Positions 40,489 to 52,949 of a DNA stretch of 64,000 nt are shown in pieces (the first letter of the stretch is position 1; each line of letters opens with the position of its first letter). The notes beneath the pieces are model-generated. The model saw only the letters and a list, made by a program, of their open reading frames with translations, was not told where the DNA came from and did no database searches. Source of the DNA: Tiliqua scincoides (taxonomy: Eukaryota > Chordata > Lepidosauria > Squamata > Scincidae); contig NC_089822.1 of the NCBI RefSeq assembly GCF_035046505.1, positions 106,418,807 through 106,482,806 on the forward strand. Reading direction: 5' to 3'. Made by a program: the position numbers and the translations under genes.

Positions 40489-42749
40489 GACTAGGGAGAG
40501 GGCAAGCTGGTGGGAGGTGCCTTACACCCTGTGCAGCCTGCTATTCCATGTTATCACTGACCCACCACTAGCTTTTCTTGCTTGCCTGAGCACGATGCAG
40601 ATGAGGGACAACATCCCCCTACTAACTCTTCCAGTGCTGCTGCTGCAGTCGTGTTGCTGTCCTCCAAGCAACAGGATCACAAGCACCACTTACCGTGTCT
40701 CCCACCTAGAATCGTAGTCAGGTTGGGGCCAGTAGGTGCATGCTCAGTCTAAAGCACTGCTTCACCTCATCTAGATGGGAGGGGGATGACTTTTTAATTT
40801 ACAGCATAAACTCATTCTTTAAATGGAGGATGTTAAGAGCAGGAACAATGGTAGTTGTTAAAGGGACTCTTGGGAGAAGGCAGACTGACCAGGGAGAGTA
40901 ACAACTAGTGGTTAGCACATTCACACCCTTTCCTGCTTCCTCTTTTCCATTTCTTAAATAAGCAGCAAAACAGAAAAGATTGTTGGTAGGCTGTTTTCAC
41001 TGCCACCATCCCAGGCTGCAGAGGCCAGGCAGAGGAGGGTCAACTGGAAAAACCTCCCTCCAAAGAGAGTACTGAACCCAAGTGGTGGTTATTAAATGTT
41101 AAATCCACAGTAGCGTCTGCAAAGAGAAGAGACATGACAATCCCCCGAATTACGCATGAGTGTGGACCAAGCAGAGGAAAGGTCAAAATGCACCGCAGGC
41201 ACTTGCCCATAAGTTGATCTCACAGATAAGCCGAGGTCAGGTTTTGAGGCAAGCATCATAGAATTTTCTATGACCCTTGAATAAGTCGGGATCATAAACT
41301 TGGGGGGGGGGTGTCTGATTATAGTTTTGTCTGATTTTACCCTAGGCCAGATCCTGAAAAATAACCTACCAGTAATTGTTACCTAAGAACTGATAGTGTC
41401 TAATTTATTAAAAAATATAGTAAAAGTTCATAAGATTCATTTTTATTCATAAACTTTTAAATTCTGGTCTTCACTATCTTTTTGTAAACACTATCAAAGA
41501 GTAACTGCACTGTAAACAACATACTAATAGAACAGTGGTTCCCAACCTGGGGTTCATGTACCCCCAGGGGCACTCAATGGGACCTTTAGGGGTACTTGAA
41601 AGAGAATGGAATAAGGCAGTGCTCCAGAATGCCTTGCAGGGCCCGCAAGGCAGGAAGGGAGGTAGCTCGTTGACTGTGAAAGCCCCACCAATAGCTAATT
41701 TTGGTGATCAATTCATGTATGAACCAGTGATTGAAGACCAGCACAGGAAAAAAACTTAAAACATAAAAAAGTGATCTATCACTCAGAATTTCTCAGGACA
41801 CAGCTGATGCAAAACAGTGCAAAGGCAGAGTCTTCTGCTCTTAAGCCAGAAGTTCTACATATAACATACAACTTGGAACACAACCGGGAGTGTGCAATTC
41901 AATTCACAGCAGAGACAAGCAACAGCAAATGGCTGTGACCAAGTGCCGATGCACATAACTGAAACTCTTATTTACTCAGAAGCAGACCCATTGCTTTCCC
42001 TGGGTGTTATTCCTAAGTAATGGTGCTCTGAATTGTAATTTGGGAGACATTTGATGGGAGTGTTTCCACTTTCAGGGAAGGTGCATCCTGCAGCTGCAAC
42101 AAGCCCACCCTCACCTGGTCTGAGGGCTGTTTCCTCCTCTTGATTTACAGCAGGATCAAGACTGTCAGGGGGTTTCCTGGTCAGTCTCCCTGATTGCATG
42201 GCTTGTAAATAGGGGGCAGAGAAAGAGGGACAGTGGGGGAGGAAGAAGAGAAGGGAGAAAACAGTACAACAGAGTGAAGGCTGGTGGAGGGAAGAGAGGG
42301 GCTGGGGCTGAAGGGCAGAGAGAAGCAGGCAGTTCAGGAGTGGGGGCGGGCGGGCGGGCAGGCAGGAGGGAGGCTGTGTGGGGGGCTCCCCTCCTCCCTC
42401 TTGCTCAGAAGAAGCAGATGCAGAGTTGTAGACTGCGTGAAGAAGCAGCCCTCCCATTTCTCTCCCCATCTTCAAGCTACAATCTTTTCCTGGGAGTAAG
42501 CCCCATTGACAATAATGGAAGTTACTTCTGAGTAGGCATGCACTGGCTTGGGCTGAAAGGCTGCCATCCTATGCGCACTTTTCTGGGAGTAAGCCCCACT
42601 GACAATATGCATGGGACGCGCTCCAGGCTCCTGCTCTGCTTTCCTGTCCTTACGAAGATTAGCAGGGGCAGAGGAGGAGGAAGTCAGAGCCTGGGAGTCC
42701 AGGCTTGGGGAGCCTGAGTGGGCGGGACTGCAATGCCCAGGAGCAGCAA

Positions 42750-42935
42750 TGAGGGAGGGAGGTGAGCAGAGGAGCTCCGTCAGGCTCCCCGCTTAAGGTG
42801 GGAAGGAGGGAGCAGCAGGCAAGCGGAGCAGCTCCTTCAGTTTCCCTGCACCAGGTGGGAAGGAGGGAGTGGCAGGCGAGCCAAGCAGCTCCGTCAGGCT
42901 CCCCACGCATGGTGGGGAGCGGGTGGCATGTCACC
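42750..42935 (+). repeat. GC-rich minisatellite-like repeat
   Basis: About 2.5 diverged units of about 65 bp: GGTGGGAAGGAGGGAGCAGC near 42797 and GGTGGGAAGGAGGGAGTGGC near 42855, each followed by GCAGCTCC(G/T)TCAG and (G/T)(C/T)TCCC. Confidence 0.7.
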
Positions 42936-43366
42936 CTCCCCAGCAGCACCACAGCTGTTCCGCAATGTGCCTGAAACAGCTCTGACACCCGAGTGGCCCT
43001 GCAGATAAGGCGAAGGGTAGATTCAGGAGCTATCTGTTGGGACAAATTTATCGCCCTATAGGCGAGTATCTGCGGTAACTTGTTTCTTAAAGTTCTAAAC
43101 AAAAAGGGATTAAAGAAAAGTAGGTAGCAAAAATACAAGCAGGCACATGGGAAATGCTTGAGCTTGGCCGGATAGCATAAAGAAAAGTTTTCTCCCAAAG
43201 GATGAAAATAACCATTAACGCTCAGCAGATGGAGCTGGTGTTTAGCTCAATCCCTCAAGCCACTATTCCCCCTGCCCCTCCTGCCAGAGAAGTTTCGTAT
43301 GGCAAAGAACAAAATCAAAACCTGTTTGTAATCCAAGCTAGACAGTCCCTTTCTTAAATAACTTAG

Positions 43367-43520
43367 GGCCCAATTCTACCCAACTTTCCAGAGCTGATGG
43401 AGCCATGCCAATGGGTTGTGCATTACATTCTGTGGTGGTGGGAGCAGTTATGGAGGCCTCCTCAAGGTAAAGGAACAATTTTCCCTTACCTCAGGGTTGC
43501 ATTGTGGCTGCATCAGTGCT
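43367..43520. mobile_element. palindromic MITE, long type
   Basis: GGGCCCAATTCTACCCAACT after TTA, then GGAGGCCTCCTCAAGGTAAA and GCTGCATCAGTGCTGGAAA. The right end decays. Confidence 0.75.
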
Positions 43521-45084
43521 GGAAATTTCCAGGAATTTCCCTTGTGGCTGAATGAGTGGGTGATCCTCACTGGAGCTCTGCCAATGAAAAAGGAAGGCAG
43601 CAAACCTATACAGGACACTGGGGCTGGAAGGGTTGTTTTGAGCTGTAGCAAGGGGAAACTGTACACTAGAAAACCAAAGGGCAAACACTTGCCTGGTACA
43701 AAGTGGAGGGGGCTGGTATCTCTTTAGGTTATGAATAAAAGGGATAATTTCAGCAACTGCAGCTTCTCCCACCAGTACCATACACAAACAGTGATGCCCC
43801 TCTCAGTGTCAAGATGCACCCACCCACCATCTGTGGCAACATCTCAGAGGGGTATTATTGCTACTAAAGAAAACAGGTAAAGAGGAGGATGGACCTTAAT
43901 TCTCCCCATATCACTCCTCACTCTCCTCTTTCCAGGCGACCAGCATGCTTGCTACAGTGGTGTTTTTAAGATTGCCAGTAGAATTTGAAAAGTGGAAAAT
44001 CCTACTTTTTTCATTGCTCATTACTGGAACACAGATGTTCTGCATGTGATTGCGTGGAGGGAAGCCGTTTGGGGGAACATGAGGCAAGGAACAGAAACCT
44101 AAAGAAGCAGCTTGATGCACAGTGTAAGAACTGTGCACATCAAGTACACTTCCTTTGTTACACTCCCATGTGAATCGTTTACAAAGTTTGCTGCAGCACA
44201 TATTTCACATCACTGCTTGTGCAATCAAACTCTAATCCAGGACGTCAGTCTAATTTTAAATGTCCTGACAGTCCTTTCTTTGGAAGTCTGTGCTGTGTAG
44301 CTATTTAAATGTGTATGTACAAAATCCAGTTTGTAATCCCTCTTTGCCAACTCAACTTGTTCATACTGCCCTGCATTTCAGGCTCTCTCTCTTTCTCTCT
44401 CTGTGTGTGTTGTGATATGAGAGAGATCACATCTCAGACGGCCTCCAGGAACAGAACACAAACACAAGGGACACATGCACAAACAATACTGTGTGTAATC
44501 TAGTTCTCCGAGTTATGTTAAGTGGTGTGAGCCTGCCTGGCCTCTCTTCCCCTCACAGCCGGCCGTTGCTTCTAGGATTTCAATTCCAAACATGGTATCC
44601 GTTTGGGGTCTCTCCTCTTCCCGCTGCCCAGTGCTATACATTCCAAATTAAACACAAGTACCCTCTGCTTCCGTCTCTTCCCCGCCCCTTTTGCCCTCCC
44701 AGCTGCTCTTTCCCTGTGTCTATTTTCACTTCTTACAGGGCTGGAGAGTGAGCAAGTCACAGATACTCTTTCCAGCTCTGTTTTTCCAAAGCGTTCTCAA
44801 ACTCAAAGGCCGCTACCTTTTCGGGACTGAATTTCTGGGGTTCTCTCTACAGGTGGCTGCAGGGTCACAGAGCCCAGCAGGAGCACACAGAAAGTCATTT
44901 GCTCCTATGCTCTCTGGGAAGGGATTGCATTCTGCGCAAACGCTTTCATAGTTTCAAAAATGTGCCTCTAATATCCCAACAGAGGGGGAGCAGCTCTCTA
45001 ACTCCAGTTCAAGAAATTGGCGTCACTTGTGTGTTTCAATATAATTTTCAAGGCAAACAGGTGTGGAAGTTAGGAGGCAAGAAA

Positions 45085-45575
45085 ATGAGTCCCAACAGCA
45101 CCCTTTTGGACCGGATCATTTTCCATCCTACTTTGTGTGAGGATTGGAAACTCAGTACAGAGGGAGCAGCCTATCACCTTGCTGGTTGCATCCTCCTCCT
45201 AGGATACATGGGAGGAAGTGGAACCTTTGGCTGCCTCTACATATTTAGCTTCTTGGCCATTGGCTTCCTCTGCTTTGCTCTTTGGGGCTGGCTAGATGCT
45301 TGTGGACTAGACATCTTCACTTGGAACATGCTTTTAGTTGTCATCTGCTTGCTGCAATTAGCTCACCTAGCTTACCAGTTCCGAAAGGACACCGTTTCTG
45401 AAGAATTTGACCAGCTCTACAAACAAGTTTGCCAGCCTCTGCAAGTACCTCTTAAGATCTACAAAGAAATTGTCAAATGTTGTGAAGAACAGGTTCTGCC
45501 GCTGACCAAAGACCAAACCTATGCTGTGGAAGGCAAGACGTCCATTGATCATCTGTCATTCTTGCTGTCAGGCAG
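45085..45575 (+). CDS. POPDC2: POPDC2 exon 1 coding part
   Basis: Residues 1-163 plus two bases of Arg164. It carries the extracellular start, all three membrane spans and the first part of the Popeye domain, ending VEGKTSIDHLSFLLSG. The donor is GTAGGT. Confidence 0.96.
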
Positions 45576-46386
45576 GTAGGTCTTACCTCCTCCTGACAAT
45601 ATTTATTTAAAGCATTCCTGCTTTGTTCCTTCACTTAAAAGACTCCTTGAGCAGCTGATAGAAAAATCAATCAGTGGGGGAACCATTACCATAGAAAAAG
45701 TGTATGCACATGGTGGGGGAGTTATGTCTCACTGGCTTTCTTGTTATTTTGACAAGACAAGTGAGTCTTGACAGTGACAAGTGAGTCTACAGCTGCTGTG
45801 AGTGGGTTTGGGTTCTGCTCAGCTTGAATATACTTTTTATGGCTTTGGCCTCATTAGCGGTATATTGACGAACATACAGAGAGCATCAAAGTTGCATGCT
45901 AAACTTTGTAGGCTTCACTACGGAAGAGGACTGTTGTAAAATAAGTTCACCTCCTCTTGAGAACCAGACCGGAAAGACCAACTGTCCTCTTCCATAGTGA
46001 AGCCTACAAACGAAAGTTAAGCATGAAACTTAAGACTGCAACTTTGACTGTATTGATTGTATGAGTCAGTCTGGAGGTGGGAACTTTTATGACAGAATGG
46101 TTCCTCATGAAAAAAAAAAAATCCTTCACAAAAAAACCATAGCAAGTGGAGGCTCGGACTCTTCTCTCTAATGTCTCTGTGGGAAGACTTTCTAATATTC
46201 AGTTGTATGAGTCTGTACTTGCAGTCTGAAGTGGTACAGCCCAAGAAAACATGGATCTGGAATTCTTTGGGGCAGGGAGTTATTATTATTATTATCTTGC
46301 ATATCACTTTAGCTGGACTTGGCGTTAACTACTAGTCGGGCCCCACCCAGGGGCCTAGGACATTGTAATTTTATTATTATTATTAT

Positions 46387-46419
<33 letters not shown>

Positions 46420-47628
46420 AGTACTTATATACCACTTTCTGACAAAAAGTTCACAAAGTGGTTTAGTAGCTGGGGGGGTTTAGGGGAAAAGCAGTAAGCA
46501 GGAGAAGACTTCAGTAACTGCCCTCCCCACTGCTTCTCTTCTGGAAGCTGTCTGTCCTGAGAACACTTTGCAGGGGAGAAGTGGCTGTCAAGCTGCACTG
46601 CAGCTGGCTGTAGCGTGGCAGATACTTGGAGCCTCAGAGCTTTGAGAAATCGCTAGTGTCCTATGGGAGCAGGGTGATAGTTCTGTAGTCGTAGAAAACA
46701 ACCCATTTTCAGGCAGTTGAGAATGCTGGCAAATAGTGAGGCTTTTTCAAAAGAGGTTTCGAAAAGACAAGCTGTAAAGATGGGAACTGGGTTGAGGTAG
46801 GGCTGGGGTGTCCAAAGTTTTTGGCAGGAGGGCCACATTGTCTCTCTGACACTGTGTCGGGGGCCGGGGGGGAGGAGAATTAATTTACATTTAAAATTTG
46901 AATAAATTTACATATGTTTACATAAATGAATATATTAAAGATGAACTTATATGAATGAATGAAGGTCTTGCAGTAGCTCAAGGCCTATAAAAGGCCTTGC
47001 ACAAAACAAGGCTGGCCTTTCCTTTGCTGCGCTACTGCATCACAGACATGAAACAACTAGCAGTGGAGGGAGCCCTCAGCCCACAGCTAACGTGAGAGGT
47101 CAAAGAGTCGCCCTCACTGAGACAGCAGTTGCGTCAGGCCAGTGCGGGCTCCAACAAAGCTCCAGAGGGCCAGAGGCTCATTAGAGACTGGGGGCTCCCT
47201 GAGGGCCGCATTGAGAGGCCTCGAGGGCCGGGGTTTGGGCACCCCTGAGATAGGGTATTTGTTAAGCAACCCCTTATGACAATGGCAACTTTGTGCCCGA
47301 TCCTATCCAACTTTCCAGTACTGATGCAGCTGAGCCAACAGGGCTTTGAATCCTGTACTGGGCGGGGGGGGGGGGCAGACACAAAGTCCTCCTCAAGGTA
47401 AGGGGAAAGTTTTTCCCTTCCCGTGAGACTGCACTGTGGTTGCATTGGGGTGGTAAAGCTGGATAGGAGTGGGCCCTTGGTGAAGTAAATATTTACTGTA
47501 TTTTGCTCTGAAAATTGTTCTGTGAACTTTTTTTTGCTAAAAAGTGGTATATGAATCTTATTAACAACAACAACAATTTTTGGACAAAACAAACCAGTCA
47601 ATAACATCTACCTGACTGTGCAAAAATC

Positions 47629-47662
<34 letters not shown>

Positions 47663-48324
47663 GTTAGTTAGTGCACAATCCCAACCAGGTCTACTCAGAA
47701 GTCCTATTTTGTTCAATGGGGCTTACTCTCAGGTAATGGGAGAGTAATGGGACTTACTCTCAGGAAAGTTTGGTTAGGATTGCAGCCTTAGGGCCCAATC
47801 CTATCCAGTTTTTCAGCACCTTGGCAGCTGCAATGCAGCCCCAAGGTAAGGGAACAAATGTTCCCATACCTTGAGGAGGCCCCCAAGACTGCCTCCCCAA
47901 CACAAGAAGCAGTGCAGATCCCACAGGCACATCAGCACCGGCACAGGAAAATTTGATAGAATTGGGTCCTAGAGCCCAATTCTGTCACACATTTGTGGGG
48001 CTCACCACCAGGCTCCCGCCGGAGCTAGCCCAGCGCCGGCCGGAGCTGGGCTAGCGCACGGTGGTCACCTGGGTTCTGTGGCTCGATGGACTACCGGGCT
48101 GCGGAACAGGAGGTGGGGGTGTGGCGGAGGTGTGGGGGAGGTGTTCCAGCGCCTTTACTTTAGCGCTGACCCATTGTGGGGCTGCTTCCCTTACTCAGGG
48201 GAAGGGGAAGAATGTCCCCTTCTCCTGAGGTGCCTCCCACGGTAGCGTGGGAGGCGCAGGATCCGGCAGCAGCCCTCCACGGAGCCACCGAGCCTGGGCA
48301 CTGCAGGCAGCTCAGGATTGGGCT

Positions 48325-48388
<64 letters not shown>

Positions 48389-51300
48389 CAAGTGGCTCTT
48401 TTTTTAACATGGGACAGACAAGACCTCAAGGTGCTCAGAGAAAGGTTTCTTGTGCTAATGTGTTTCAAGCCAACTCTTTATCTTTCTGTTGAGTCTGGTT
48501 CTTTCAAAAGACAGCCAGAAATATCTTGCGTACAATCCCAGAGTAAATGGGTATTTCTCTGCTATCCACGCTCTGGCAACCTCCAGATTCGATTGTTGTA
48601 CTGTATGTAAGGCTACCTTCAAAGATTGCTGGGAAACTGCAGTTAGTGCAAAATAGCAGCTGCTAAACTCTTGGACCAGATGCTGGGAATATACCTCACC
48701 AACGTTTGAACAGCTGCATTAGCTTTCAGTCTGCTTCTGAGCAGAATTAAATGTGCTGGTGCTTATCTTTCAAAGCCCTGCATGACTTATCAGAGGGCCC
48801 CAACAATCTAATATGAGGAGTGGAGCAACTGGGGAGAAGGTCCTCTCAGTTGGAGCAGCCCGTCTCCAGAACACTCTCCTCAGGGAGGCTTGCTTTCCAG
48901 CAGTCACTTCTCTGCTTTTGTGGAACAGAGGTTTTTCCACATGGCTCCCCATAAAGCAAAGGAAAATTTGCACATTCTTCCTAAATGGCCAGGGAGAATA
49001 GATGTGCAGCATTTGTCCTGAACGGCTGGCATATTCACTGCATGTGATCTGTGTGTGCGTTCTCTTTTAGACCATCTCTTCTAAGTGGCCATGTTTGTCA
49101 GGCGATTTCTAGTCATAATTTGGCACAGGTAACTGGAGACCAACTTATAGCTATGGCCGTGGCCAGCTGGTTACCCCAACCATTTGTCGAAAGCACAGGT
49201 TGCTGTATTGCATGCCCGGTTCACTTGCAAATCTTTCCAAAATGTGATTGGTGGCGGTGCATTGAATGGGTGTCTGCACTCAAGATGATTGGTTCAGACT
49301 GGGCCGGCCTAGCCATGAGGCTGACTGAAGTGCCAGCTTCAGGTGGCGACGTGGAGGGAGCGGCAAACACAAGAGGTGCCCTGTCCATCCTCCACATCAG
49401 CCCACCCCGCACCATGCTACTTCAATGGGCTCTCCAATCTTCTTGCTTGTTAAGGATGGGCAGGAGGGGGATCAGGGTAGTGGCAGCCCACTTTTTCATC
49501 CAGCACTGCCCCTTTCCTCTTACTGGGGACGACTTACCCATTAGGGACAGTAGGCATAGTGTGCATACAGACATGCAAACATGCATGCCACACTCAAAGG
49601 TGTGCCGCAACACAACACATGCAAACAAATGCCAGGACATGCAAAACATATCAACAACATTCTACACACAAAAGTACCACCCAGCATGCAGCAGCAGACT
49701 GATCCAGACCAGTAATATGTCCGCCCCCCCCCGCCATAGCCAGAGCTGACTTATCCATTGCAGGCATAGTACCTAGGGATCCACAAAAATGTTTTAATTT
49801 CTTTTAAAATCAGAAGAAAAAATATGAACATATAGGATCCAAGAAAATGCTTTGATTTTTTTTCTCCAGAAAAAGACAAAACTTTTAGGGCCCACAGAAA
49901 TCTATTAAATTTGGCCTCAAACAGAAATTAAATATCCAAGTATTTAAAGTTATCCGTATATCAACAATAATTTTTAATATTTAAAAAAAATATTAATTTT
50001 TAATATTGATATTATTATGTTGGGAGGGGCCCACAAAGGCAAAAGTACCCAGAACCCACAAAGGTCACAATGCAGCCCTGCTTCATAATACAGCATTTTG
50101 TCACTGCTGCCCCTCTCTTGCTTTGACAATTCTTTTTGTTTCAAGGGAGGCAACAAGGACAGCAATGACAGTGATGACTCAAGGGGAAGCTGGGGATTGT
50201 AGCATCCCAGCCCTCCTTGCCTTGCCCTCCTTGTCGGTGATGGGACCATTGCATCCTGGACAACTGTGTCCTGGCCAAATCATCCAGGTCATTGGGGTCC
50301 CTGAACATTTGCGCCCATTTTTTTTTTTTGGTGTCCCAGACATTTGTGTCCCCATATATGTATATTTATATTAGATGTACTTTATAATTTTTAAAATGCA
50401 AAGGTAGGCTTAGGGCTGGGAGAAGAGGCTTAGCATATATAGCATGGGGTTTGTTCCCTAGTTATAGTTAGTTTGTCGCCCATGTATAGTGCGACGCAAA
50501 GAACCAGAATGTAAAAAAAAAAAAATCAGACGTGAATGTCCAGGGATGCCAATGACCAGAACACATTTGACCAGAACACAATTGACCAGGATGCAAATAC
50601 TCTCATACTCTCCTTGTCTACCTGACTGGTTATATTAAGTAGGTGGGCAGGAGAGGAGGAGGAGACAGTGGCAGCAACAGAGGTGGTGGTGCACATCTGA
50701 TAATGTACATGAGGTAGGTTTTGTTTTTTTTAATGTAAGAGGAGGAGGGTATAATGAGGTAGCAGGGGCTGGATCTGTCTCAGCTCAGGCAACAGATCCA
50801 CTTGGATCGCTCCTGGGTACAGATGACTGATTGCGATCATTACAAAGTGGAGTGAGGAAGGGACTCCCAGCATCTTCACACACAGAGCGACATGCCCCTG
50901 ACAAGGGGAGGTGAGATATGGGAGGGAGCTGCATCCCAGTGGCAAAGTGTGCTATTACTGCCTTTCAGCAGTCACACTTAGAGCAGCTGGCACTTTGTGC
51001 GGTATGCTGGTTGGTATGTGAGCAAACTCAGCAGCAGCATTAGGCGGGGGGGTAGTGCCATCCCTTCCTGTTCTCTAGGCTCATCTGCCTGTCTACTTCT
51101 CTGCCTGTTTCTTCCATGTTTAGGTCACATCAGTTGTGGTGACAACTGCTCCCACGGCATTGTTTAAAAAATGCCAACATTTACCAGGTGTGTCACCGTC
51201 TACAGCTGCTGTATCTCTCATACCTCTCATTCCGCTTTTATTCGCTATACTTCTATTTGTATTTTATAGTTTTTTATGTATGGTATATCTTTTATGTATT

Positions 51301-52873
51301 TTAATTGCTGTTAACCGCCTTGGATGTCCTCCAGGGAGAAAGACGGGTTACAACTTGAATGAATGAATGAAATTAAATACCAGGAAAAAATGTTCATACT
51401 AGATTAGTAGTGGTGCTGTCTGCATGGGCTGCCTGCTCTAACACAAATATGTCCATCATCAGATAACCTTCTCTGGCTTCCCCCTGCAAACAGGGGTTAG
51501 ACAGGTAGCCAGTGGGGAAGGGTCTTTAATGTGACCCTGCCATGTTCTCCCCAGAGCTACTCATTTCGCTCCCCGGTTTTATGAGTTTGAGCAGTCGGCA
51601 CCAGGATAAAAGTTTTATTAACCCCACATTTTAATATTTAGTAAATGTGATTACTATGCTTTAGGTTATATCTGTTTTGCTGCTTTAGAACTATATGTGC
51701 TATTTCGTGGATACATATTTGCAACAGTTTTTAAAAAGTGTTATTATTTTATTTATTTCACATTTTTACACCACCCTTCCTAGAAGGAGCTCAGGATGAT
51801 GTAAATGGTTCCATCTTTCCTCTTGTCCTCACAACAAACCTGTGAGGTAGATGAGGCTGAAAGAGAGTGACTGTCCCATGATCACCCTGGAAGCTTCATG
51901 GGTGAGTGAGGATTTGAACTTGGATCTTCCAGGGATGCTTAACTCCCAAACCACTACACCATCGTGGCTCTTACTTTTTACTTAGTTCTTTTTATTGTTA
52001 CTTAGATAATACAATTTGTCTTGAAAAAAGATTAATTAGAAGGCAGGATATAATATTTTAAAATAATTAAAATCTGCTTAAAGTTTGTCTTTTTCATCCT
52101 GCTATAGGGTTAGAGTAAGCCAAGATGGACAATTTCTCCATTATATCTTCCCATATCAGTTCCTGGATTCCCCAGAGTGGGAATCACTGAGGCCTTCTGA
52201 AGAGGGAACATTTCAGGTAACCTTGCAAAACCTAACTGCCTGACAGTTTTGTGCACCTTTTCTTTATTTATTTTCCTGCTTAGAAACATATAACAGAGAC
52301 TGGAATCTAAAGAATCACTCAAGCCATCCCATGTGGCCAAGAGGCCTCTGTGCTTGTGCTTATTGAACAATAACTCAACTCTTTTCATATAGTGTTTCTG
52401 TCCTCCAAATCTCTTCCCCCAGGTACTTCTGTCCCCATGGGATTCCAGCCACATGTTTGCACATATCATGAGTTTGGTCTGAAACTGACTCTCAGCTACT
52501 GTTCAGCAGACACAATATCAACCTGGAGAGGGCAGGAAGTCTTTTATATGCTTCTGGGTCTATACTTGACACATATCATCTGTCTTTCTGTTTCATAGTA
52601 TACAAAACAACACCATTGGTAGCTAAAGAGTAAATGGATGCCATGTGGACATTAGAATTCAAAACACAAGGAAAACACAATAGTTGTTTTTTTTTTTTTA
52701 ACTGAAATACAAGGATTTGTATTACCCTAAGTATAATAATGATCACCCCAGTCTTTTTTGGATTTTAAGTCTTACCTGGAGCTTGGGTAAGCAACAAGTT
52801 ACTCTTGTTTGATGTTTGTGTTTTCTTTCTTTTGTTCCCTTCTTTTGTGATTTTGAAAAAATCAGTAAAGGGA

Positions 52874-52949
<76 letters not shown>

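Larger units (their letters stand above)
40489..45084. other. COX17-POPDC2 intergenic stretch
   Basis: No exon was recognised. It holds a hAT 5' fragment at 41533 (CAGTGGTTCCCAACCTGGGG), short palindromic MITE pieces at 42478-42557 and 42560-42610, a GC-rich minisatellite-like stretch at 42750-42935, and a long palindromic MITE at 43367-43520. 44000-45084 is the presumed POPDC2 upstream region, with a short CT/GT-rich run near 44383; no promoter element can be assigned. Confidence 0.5.
45576..52107 (+). other. POPDC2 intron 1
   Basis: A 6.5 kb phase-2 intron with no exon. It is densely packed with a hairpin, a hAT MITE, palindromic MITEs, microsatellites, two L2 pieces and a SINE, each listed separately. 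49040-50248 is degenerate: it contains GGCCGGCCTAGCCATGAGGC and repeated CTTA(C/T)CCATT(A/G) words that recall an old dispersed repeat. A 232-codon open stretch there is not called. Confidence 0.8.

Noticed and set aside
41972-42531. Plus- and minus-strand open frames in a GC-rich stretch, and a possible CpG-island promoter
   Set aside because: Low-complexity GGAGG/GGGCGG-rich sequence with no conserved peptide and no gene start nearby.
44290-44310. CTATTTAAAT as a MEF2 site upstream of POPDC2
   Set aside because: It misses the TA required near the end of the MEF2 consensus and lies about 790 nt from the start codon; not convincing.
49051-49749. Plus-strand open stretch of 232 codons, among the longest not explained by a known element
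   Set aside because: No recognisable domain, unbalanced Cys/His/Ser-rich composition and degenerate repeat wording (GGCCGGCCTAGCCATGAGGC). It lies in POPDC2 intron 1. Treated as chance in decayed repeat.
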